DNA of 64,000 bases from Lytechinus variegatus (taxonomy: Eukaryota; Echinodermata; Echinoidea; Temnopleuroida; Toxopneustidae), in contig NC_054758.1 in the NCBI RefSeq assembly GCF_018143015.1, positions 7,915,001-7,979,000 of the forward strand, written 5' to 3'. The notes below the pieces were generated by a model. It was not told the DNA's origin and ran no database searches. It saw only the letters and a program-made list of their open reading frames with translations. Position numbers and translations under genes: made by a program. Below, piece by piece: positions 35,033-64,000 of the stretch (its first letter is position 1; the number at the start of each line of letters is the position of its first letter).

Positions 35033-35821
35033 TATCACATTACACTGTCTCCAGGAGCAAAACCAGTATGTCTCTACACACCACGGAGGGTACCCCATTC
35101 CCTTTTGCCCGAAGTGAAGAAGGAAATTGACTCAATGTTAGAACAAGGGGTAATTTCTCCGGTCACTGAGTTTACCAAGTGGTGTTCTGGTATGGTAACT
35201 GTTCCAAAACCTAGCGGGGCGATCAGGATTTGTGTCGATCTTACACAACTCAACAAAGCGGTCGAGCGTGAAGTCCATCCAATGGCATCAGTTGACGAAA
35301 GCCTTGCCAAACTAGGTAGAGGAACTATCTTTACCAAACTGGATGCAAACAGCGGATTTTGGCAGCTGCCTTTGGACGATGACTCAAAGCTCTTGACAAC
35401 CTTCATCGAGCCGTTTGGTAGGTTTTGCTTCAATAGACTACCCTTCGGAATCACGTCTGCCCCTGAGATATTCCAACGCACGATGTCTGGTATCCTAGAG
35501 GGGTTGGATGGAGTCATCTGCCACATGGATGATGTTTTGATTCATGGAGCTACGAAGGCAGAACATGACTCTCGAGTGAGGGCAGTATTGCAGCGATTTG
35601 TGAAGGCTGGTCTGACACTCAACAACAAGTGCGAATTCTCTCAAGAGAAATTGAAGTTCCTTGGGCACATTGTGGATTCAACAGGAGTGCAGATTGATCC
35701 AGAGAAAACCAGAGCCATCCGAGAATTTCCACCACCGAGGACCATCACAGAACTTCAGAGGTTCATGGGTATGGTCAACCAAGTTGGAAAATTCCTACCC
35801 AACTTTTCCACAATGAATTAG
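35033..35821 (+). pseudogene. Reverse transcriptase
   Basis: The frame after the stop carries the RT blocks in order: RICVDLTQLNKAV, FTKLDANSGFWQLPL (catalytic Asp of motif A), LPFGITSAPEIFQ, and ICHMDDVLIHG with the Met-Asp-Asp catalytic pair, then LKFLGHIVDSTGV. It ends in the connection domain at TAG 35819-35821. The active-site residues are intact, so the defects are stops and frame changes, not active-site loss. Confidence 0.9.
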
Positions 35822-36270
35822 CCACTACGTGCACTCTTGAGGAAGGATAACGGATGGTGCTGGGATATTAGACCACAACAGCAAGCTTTTGAGGGAATAA
35901 AGGCAATGCTGACAGATTCCACTGCCTACAACAATAGCCGCTGATGCATGGTCAACTGGAATGGGAGCAATACTACTCCAAACTCAGAAGGATGGTTTTG
36001 TGTCTCGGTCACTGACAGAGACATAGCAGCGGTACGCAGTGATAGAGAAGGAGGCTCTAGCAGCTACTTGGGCATGTGAAAAGTTCAATGACTACGTTCT
36101 TGGCATGACCTTCAAGATCGAAACAGACCACAAGCCATTGATGGCATTACTCAACACGAAGGAACTATCAAAACTGCCCCCGAGGGTACTGAGGTTTCGT
36201 CTAAGGCTAATGAGGTATAATGCAACCACAGAATATGTACCTGGGAAAAAAACAGGTCACAGCAGACGCT
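35822..36270 (+). pseudogene. RNase H domain, frameshifted
   Basis: After TAG 35819-35821 the sequence continues (LRALLRKDNGWCW), then changes frame near 35930-35945. It reads AADAWSTGMGAILLQ (first RNase H Asp), a TAG near 36026, and from 36039 IEKEALAATWACEKF with TDHKPLMALL. Another frame change near 36250 leads to the integrase frame. Confidence 0.8.
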
Positions 36271-36662
36271 CTATCAAGAGCCCCAGTAGCATTCCCACAG
36301 GCTGAGGACATTGAGCTTAATGAACTGACCGAAGTATTTGCATCCTCTTCTACCCGCAACTTACCTGCAACGGACCAGAGACTGGAGGAGATTAGAAAGG
36401 CACAAATGCTTGATGAGGAATGTGCATTGATTAGTGAATATTGTGAGAAAGGTTGGCCTGACTATATGCCCCATAACCCGCTCATCAAACAGTACTTTGA
36501 ACAGAGAGGACACCTCAGTGTGGTCGATGGCTTGCTCCTGTTTGATGACCGACTAGTCATCCCCAGGGCTCTGAGATTGGACATCTTAGAGCGTTTACAT
36601 CAAGGTCATCAAGGCATCACAAAATGCAGAGCCAGGGCTCGACAATCGGTCTGGTGGCCAGG
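36220..36662 (+). pseudogene. Integrase N-terminal part (interrupted)
   Basis: Frame with QVTADALSRAP, the typical end of RNase H. The integrase HHCC half-site LERLHQGHQGITKCRARA and VWWPG follow, the WWPG motif of Ty3-type integrases. It is interrupted by the DNA element at 36663; the reading frame resumes at 37498 with the Cys pair CTTC. Confidence 0.88.
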
Positions 36663-37494
36663 GGCGGTGTTCTGAGGTCATTTTATCTTTAAAATATTTT
36701 ATTTTATCTCTTAAAATGAAATTGGTATTCTGAGATGACATTTTATCTCTCAGATAAAATCTAAAATTTTATCTTGCGTACAAATTTTATCTTGCGTATC
36801 TATGATCTGATGTTACGCAACAGAGCGGTGGCAGCGTAGACATACCCATTGCGTATCTGGACATTGCAACGCGGATGATGTGCTTGCGCCCAATTTACTT
36901 TGAAGAAATACTTTGAAATAAACTTAAAAGAGGATAGGGGCTATTTTATCTCCGCAACGTTGATTTCGTCAATATTTATACATGAATTAACTCCAAATAT
37001 TGACATAAAAATGAAGAAAAATGATATAAATTCATTGAGAACACCTTAAAGTTATTCCTGTACAATTAGGAAGTATTTCATCAGATTTTTCTTGACTAAT
37101 ATTGTCTTTTAAACGATGCTTGAAAAGATGCGAAATAGACTTCGAAAAAAAGATGAGAGTATTGTCATTTTTGTTAAAAAGAAATCTCTGAAAGACGCGT
37201 AAGCGTATTATGCAAGCGTACGTGAAGTCAATAAATTGACGCAATCTCACTTCTTTGCCACACCTTCTAGCGGAATGGATTTCCATTTGTTGAGTGATGT
37301 CAGAGAGCTATAAAAGCGCGTCTCTAATTGGATATTTATTAAAAAATAGGTGTGTCTTACAGAGATAATATGAAGATAAAATTGTTCTCAGAATACTAAT
37401 TCGGAGAGATTTTAAGGGTATTTTATCTTACTGATTTTAACGGAGATAATTTTTTTTATTTTATCTGAGATAAAATGGATCTCAGAATACCATC
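36663..37494. mobile_element. 832-bp DNA element nested in the integrase
   Basis: TIRs GGCGGTGTTCTGAG (left) and CTCAGAATACCATC (right), flanked by CCAGG (36658-36662) and CCTGG (37495-37499), a near-identical 5-bp target duplication. A second TIR-like block lies inside each end (GGTATTCTGAGATGACATTT at 36723; CTCAGAATAC near 37387). Rich in ATTTTATCTCAGATAAAAT. No coding capacity. Removing it with one CCAGG would rejoin the integrase frame. The superfamily is not identified. Confidence 0.85.
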
Positions 37495-37497
37495 CCT

Positions 37498-38160
37498 GGC
37501 CTCTCAAAGTCAGTGGAGGAGATGATCTCTAGATGTACTACGTGTGCCATCCATAGTCAGGAGACTAAAGAACCACTGATGACATCTTCATTCCCAGATC
37601 GTCCTTGGGAGAGGCTTGGGATGGACCTCTTTGAATATCAGGGAAAGGTGTTCCTGATTGTGGTGGACTACTATTCACGTTGGATTGAGGTGAAACGGCT
37701 ACATGGACACACTTCAGAGGCGGTGATCAAGTCTCTGAAGGAGATATTTGCAGTACATGGTATACCTGATCTCGTGATTTCAGACATGTCAGACAACGGT
37801 CCACAATTCGCAAATGAGACATTCCGTCGATTCACAGAGAAGTATGGATTTGTCCATACCACTAGTTCACCAAGATATCCTCAGGCCAATGGGGAAGCAG
37901 AGCGGGGTGTACGTCCGAACAGTGAAGTCCATGCTGAAGAAGAATGATGACATTGACCTCGCCTTGCTGAGTTACCGTTCTACGCCACTACAGAATGGTT
38001 TAGCACCATGTGAATTGCTTATGGGACGGAGACTACGGACCCTCCTTCCCACTGTACACCAAACTCTGATACCACAAGTCAGTGCAGAAGACTTGGAGAA
38101 TGTGAGAGAGAAAGAAGAAAGGTGCCGCTTGAACCAGACCAAGCACTACAACCAATGACA
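37498..38160 (+). pseudogene. Integrase catalytic core and C-terminal part
   Basis: Starts with GLSKSVEEMISRCTTC (zinc-binding Cys pair). The catalytic triad is visible: Asp in GMDLFEYQG, Asp in DNGPQF, Glu in PQANGEAERG. A frame change near 37900 moves the sequence to a second frame (SMLKKNDDIDLALLSYRSTP, LLMGRRLRTLLPT) that ends at TGA near 38156-38158. It would insert element cDNA into the genome. Confidence 0.88.
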
Positions 38161-38480
38161 TAGAGCCCGTATACTACCAACACTCCAGCAAGGTGACGGA
38201 GTATGGATCCGAGACCAAGCGCGACATTGTCGGATGATCACTGAGACCCGCCATCCCCGCTCCTACATCATCCAAACAGAAAATGGAAGGGTTAGACGGA
38301 ACAGACGGGCCCTCGTGGCCATTGGCAGCCCATGATGACAACACCAATTATCCTGAGGCGCGTCCCAATTCTCCACCTCCTGAGGAACATAGCGACATTG
38401 CTCACTACCCTAACAATACGCAGGGATATCGCACCCGTTCAGGAAGACTTGTGAAACAGCCAATCAGATTGACCATGTAA
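38161..38480 (+). pseudogene. Integrase tail
   Basis: Past the stop, the frame encodes GDGVWIRDQ and RSYIIQTENG, an SH3-like integrase C-terminal domain, then a Pro-rich tail ending near NTQGYRTRSGRLVKQP with stop TAA about 38478-38480. The TRSGR motif is common at the end of Ty3-type integrases. Confidence 0.7.
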
Positions 38481-38576
38481 TATGAAGATAGACTAGTAAA
38501 TACAAAGAAGCTGACTTAAAGCTGATTGCATGAACTGGTAACACATCACTGGATATCGAACTGAACCGAACAGAAT

Positions 38577-38589
38577 ACTTGGGGGGAGA
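38577..38589 (+). other. Polypurine tract
   Basis: Purine run GGGGGGAGA just before the 3' LTR, the expected plus-strand primer site. Confidence 0.7.
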
Positions 38590-38761
38590 TGTTGTATAAT
38601 GCAATTTAATGTTATTAGATCTGGATATAAGACTACACCTCACCAGATACGAGACTGGGTTGTGTGGTAATAAAATGGTTTCACGTATAACAATCCTCAA
38701 TGCGTCTTCTGTTGGCTTACCAAGTTTACAGTGAAAGAAAGGACGATTACCCAATTGTATA
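38590..38761 (+). repeat. 3' LTR (172 bp)
   Basis: Same boundaries as the 5' LTR, followed by TAGAG (38762-38766). Four substitutions separate the two LTRs. Confidence 0.93.
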
Positions 38762-39130
38762 TAGAGCTGGGAAGACTTGGCAAGGTCGAACTTGGCTGCG
38801 ATGAATGAGTTTGACTATCCGAAGATGCGATGTGAAGGCGGCGATTATGACGTAGCAGACGACGGAGCAGACAATCGGTGGTGCGAGCTGATTCGTTGAA
38901 AGTGAGAACACTGCCATTGTCTCGTCGAACAAGACTTTTTATAGGCTCTCGGAACTTGCCGGCCTCGTTCATTCATGAGTTTTTTAGGTGTTAAAAAAAA
39001 ATTGATTTTAAGAAAAAAAAAAGATGCGGAGTATTTAGCAAAAATATTTCCAGAGGTAAAATATTTCTGCTATTATCATACCGTTTTTATTTTTTTTCAC
39101 AGCAATTTTAAAAATATAAAATGTGAACAA

Positions 39131-39196
39131 TGGTAGGCGTAGCTTAAATCAAGGTTCCCCAGAGCTATCTACCCTTTGGAAAAATTGGTGATGCCG
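39131..39196 (-). repeat. Partial inverted copy of the SINE-like body
   Basis: TGGTAGGCGTAGCTTAAATC through AAAAATTGGTGATGCC is the reverse complement of 39522-39588. It lacks the tRNA part. A segment of about 75 bp that follows each arm (TTCTCTTCATTCATTTC, near 39203 and 39592) is a direct repeat. Confidence 0.75.
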
Positions 39197-39444
39197 ATAT
39201 TGGTTCTCTTCATTCATTTCTTTACAATATTCGAATAAAAAAGAGTTGCCAAAAAGCTGTTGTACATGTAAAGCTTTACACATTTGTATTTCTTCGCTCA
39301 TACGTGTACTGTATCAAAGCATGGCGGCTTGTCATCGTTCAAAACTCACCTTCACCCGAAAAAGGAAAATATAATTGGTATAGTATGTCGAAAATCTGTC
39401 TATCTGACGGTCAATCGGATCGGGCTCACCCTAGCCACTAACCC

Positions 39445-39516
39445 GTCTTTGTGGTCTAGTGGTTAAGGCACCGGCGTTCAAAGCTGGGGGCCCGGGTTCG
39501 ATTCCCGGCAGAGACA
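39445..39516 (+). tRNA. tRNA-like gene with UCA anticodon
   Basis: 72 nt with a complete cloverleaf: acceptor GTCTTTG/CAGAGAC (one G-T pair), D stem GTCT/AGGC, anticodon stem CCGGC/GCTGG, loop GTTCAAA giving anticodon TCA, T stem CCGGG/CCCGG with loop TTCGATT, discriminator A. The A and B boxes are intact, and TTTTT (39517-39521) follows as a Pol III stop. The body resembles Glu-type tRNAs (TGGTCTAGTGGTTA). UCA would read UGA, so this is either a suppressor-like tRNA or, more likely, the head of a SINE whose body follows to about 39590. Confidence 0.6.
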
Positions 39517-39659
39517 TTTTTCCGGCATCACCAATTTTTCCATAGGGTAGGTAGCTCTGGGAAACCTTGATTTAAGCTACGCCTACCATTGTTCTCTTCA
39601 TCCATTTCTTTACAATATTCAAATTAAAAGAGTTTCCAAAAAGCTGTTGTACATGTAAA

Positions 39660-39700
39660 GCTTTACACACACACACACACACATATATATATATCAACAA
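39660..39700. repeat. CA/TA microsatellite
   Basis: ACACACACACACACACAC followed by TATATATATA. Confidence 0.9.
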
Positions 39701-40249
39701 AGCGATATTGAGCCCTTACCACCCCGCCCCCGCATTGATTTTCGTAATATATTATTTACATGATTTTTTTCTGCAACTATCTATTCGCACACCTCATCAC
39801 TTTGCTTATTCTCACATATATATGGTTATCGACATATGTAACTAAGTGATGTGTTTTACTTGTGGAGCCAACCCCGAATTTCCTTCTTCATTTTATAGTG
39901 AACTTTTTTCCCTTTTGCTTGTAAGAATTTGGTACCAAAATGACCTTCATTTGGTAGTGAACCCTTCTTTTATTTGTTTGTCTTTCTCGGTCAAACCCCC
40001 TCCTTGGACAAAAACTAGATCCACCCCTTCTGCTCACTTTTCCTCTGTATTACCTTTCCCGGGAATCACCAGTATTACGCGTGATATTCAATCAATTATG
40101 TAAACTGAATTTTATATTGGCGAAGGCATCGTCACCAATAAATTATTCGACGTTGCATGGGCTTTCCTACAGCTTAAGTCGAAAAGTACTGGCGCGTATA
40201 TCTGGATATATTGAAGAGCGCCATCATATCCAAGTTCTACTACTACCAC

Positions 40250-40440
40250 TACTATCTCACGCACACCCCACACACCATATCCTTACGCAACAAACAGCAT
40301 CATACACGCACACACACCCCTTTGCCATCTCGCACATTGTTACACCGGTACTCACGTACGCACCCTCACACACACACACATCTCCAATATCTTAAACACC
40401 CCAAAACACCCTCACACGCACACCCTCAAACACATTAAAC
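40250..40440. repeat. CA-rich low-complexity stretch
   Basis: Irregular CACACA/CACGCA/CACCCC sequence with no other feature; part of a right-arm-only insertion. Confidence 0.75.
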
Positions 40441-40481
40441 GCATGCTACGTTGACAAATTACAAACATACACTCGTTTTTA

Positions 40482-40680
40482 TGGTGGCCCTGAAGGGACA
40501 TCGCATACAGACCAAATCGCGAATATTCACGACGAAATTAGCGACGAAATTCACGACATCGTGAATTTCGTCGCGAATATTCAAATTGACGACGAAATTG
40601 GCGACGTCGTGAAATTCGTCGACAATTTCGTCGTGAATATTCGCGATTTGGTCTATATGCGATGTCCCTTCAGGGCCACC
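40482..40680. mobile_element. 199-bp near-perfect palindrome (MITE)
   Basis: TGGTGGCCCTGAAGGGACAT at the left mirrors ATGTCCCTTCAGGGCCACCA at the right, and the inner ATCGCGAATATTCACGACGA is mirrored by TCGTCGTGAATATTCGCGAT. The outermost bases suggest a TA target. The middle is made of GACGAAATT and AATTTCGTC words. It would fold into one long hairpin. Confidence 0.85.
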
Positions 40681-40816
40681 ATACGGTTTCCACTCTTCTT
40701 TGAACATAACACACACAGCGACACCGCTAGCTTACACGCTCTTCAATAATTACCTACATCACTGAATCTCAGAGCAATAACAAAAGAAAAACAAGTGAAT
40801 TTATCATTGAATTTTA

Positions 40817-40822
40817 CTCTGT
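40817..40822 (-). terminator. Candidate polyadenylation signal of gene 2 (AATACA)
   Basis: The minus strand reads AATACA at the position collinear with AATAAA of gene 1. AATACA is a weak variant. No better hexamer is obvious nearby. Confidence 0.4.
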
Positions 40823-40919
40823 ATTCGTTCTTATTGATTAATGCGATCATAATATTTTTTCAACGTCTCTCGATAATTCATCTTCTAAGCCATGAATCCA
40901 AGCCACCAGCCAACCGGGT

Positions 40920-63339
<22,420 letters not shown>

Positions 63340-64000
63340 CTGAAATAATTTGAATATAGTCATGTTTGCAAATTGTTAAAATGTAAAGAAAACATACATG
63401 TACGTATAGTTGGGATAAACATATTTTGAAATTAAAAGGGTTTTCTACAATTGTGTTTGTTTACTGTCATAGCCTCTGGAAGAGTGTTTTTGATACAAAG
63501 ATGTAAGGCTATGTAATACCTCAGTCACATTTGTTCTACAGCGCGCCGCGATGGCCGTGCGGCGAGTCGAAAACAGTAGTTTTAAAGGGGAAGTGAACTG
63601 TGTGTCGTCTCTCATTGACTGGGTGTTATAAAAACCTAGCCTCGAAATATACGTTTTCAGATCTTCAGATCTACTATATTACAGAGAATACATTGACCCA
63701 TATTGTATTTTTTAGAGAAACTAAAATGTTTTGAAAGGAAATTATTTCCTACTTGGTAACATAACTATTGCGGTATAAATGTATTGAGTAGTTAATAAGC
63801 ATTTTATAATTCAAGTAGGGTATATATTTTTAGACTACACTAGCATTGTGGGTCAGGAAACTGGACAGGTATGAGGTAGTTGAGGACTCGAGACGGCGCT
63901 ATTCATGCTATTGGTTCGTATCTGTTTTAACATTTATTTTCACCAGCTAAATAACATAGGTGTAGTTTGAAAAAATAAAATAAAACCGCTGTTTTCGACG

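Larger units (their letters stand above)
33595..38761 (+). mobile_element. Ty3/gypsy LTR retrotransposon, defective
   Basis: 5167 bp including an 832-bp nested DNA element, so about 4.3 kb originally. Order: LTR, PBS, gag, protease, reverse transcriptase, RNase H, integrase, PPT, LTR; integrase after RNase H is the Ty3/gypsy order. Short 172-bp LTRs suggest a Mag-like lineage, which is inference only. Coding is broken by several stops and frame changes plus the nested insertion. The LTRs remain about 98% identical, so inactivation looks recent or the copy was made from a defective template. No envelope-like frame is seen. Confidence 0.93.

Noticed and set aside
39445..39516. Selenocysteine tRNA because of the UCA anticodon
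   Set aside because: Length is 72 nt with a 7-bp acceptor and short variable loop; tRNA-Sec has an extended acceptor and a long variable arm.

Overview
This is AT-rich eukaryotic (metazoan) DNA. Coding sequence is sparse, split by spliceosomal introns, and embedded in many kinds of transposon debris. An invertebrate deuterostome, most likely an echinoderm, is my inference. It rests on a secreted proteinase K-type subtilase gene with eight short exons, on CR1/L2-like LINEs, Ty3-type LTR and tyrosine-recombinase elements, and on dense MITE families. No species can be named from sequence alone.

The main structure is a very large imperfect inverted duplication. The left arm runs from about 9.4 kb (or further left) to 29.2 kb. 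The right arm runs from about 40.05 kb past the right edge. They flank a unique spacer of about 10.8 kb. Each arm carries one secreted subtilase gene, and the two genes converge tail to tail. Gene 1 (+ strand, coding exons 5031-28851) is complete: signal peptide, I9-type propeptide, and a catalytic domain with Asp138, His171, Asn256 and Ser321 (374 residues). Gene 2 (- strand, exons between 63339 and 40920) is its paralogue. Its frame is open through seven exons, all catalytic residues are kept, and the first exon lies beyond the window. Intron positions and phases are identical. Coding and non-coding similarity is high at the outer (5') end and lower toward the centre: exon 2 has only three silent differences, while exons 4, 6 and 8 carry many amino-acid changes.

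Because the arms are homologous, many insertions show a matching empty site in the other arm. Left-arm-only insertions include a tRNA-derived SINE (10577-10772), a TIR element (14891-16620), a MITE (17541-17838), a foldback array of 190-bp units (22.1-24.6 kb) and a TIR element with CTACGG-rich ends (26.0-27.9 kb). Right-arm-only insertions include a paired-palindrome MITE, a 3.3-kb foldback with a periodic GC motif (45.65-48.96 kb), two LINE fragments, a tyrosine-recombinase remnant with two MITEs inside it, a 1.1-kb TIR element with a clear empty site, and a roughly 115-bp minisatellite.

The spacer (29.2-40.05 kb) holds a 260-bp tandem duplication, a Harbinger-like MITE, a 5'-truncated LINE with a 16-bp target-site duplication, a Penelope-like terminal-repeat fragment with a hammerhead-like motif, and a Ty3/gypsy retrotransposon. 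The retrotransposon has 172-bp LTRs and a 5-bp TSD, is broken by stops and frameshifts, and has an 832-bp DNA element inserted in its integrase. A tRNA-like gene with a UCA anticodon also lies there. Nothing in the window is prokaryotic: there is no operon and no CRISPR array.
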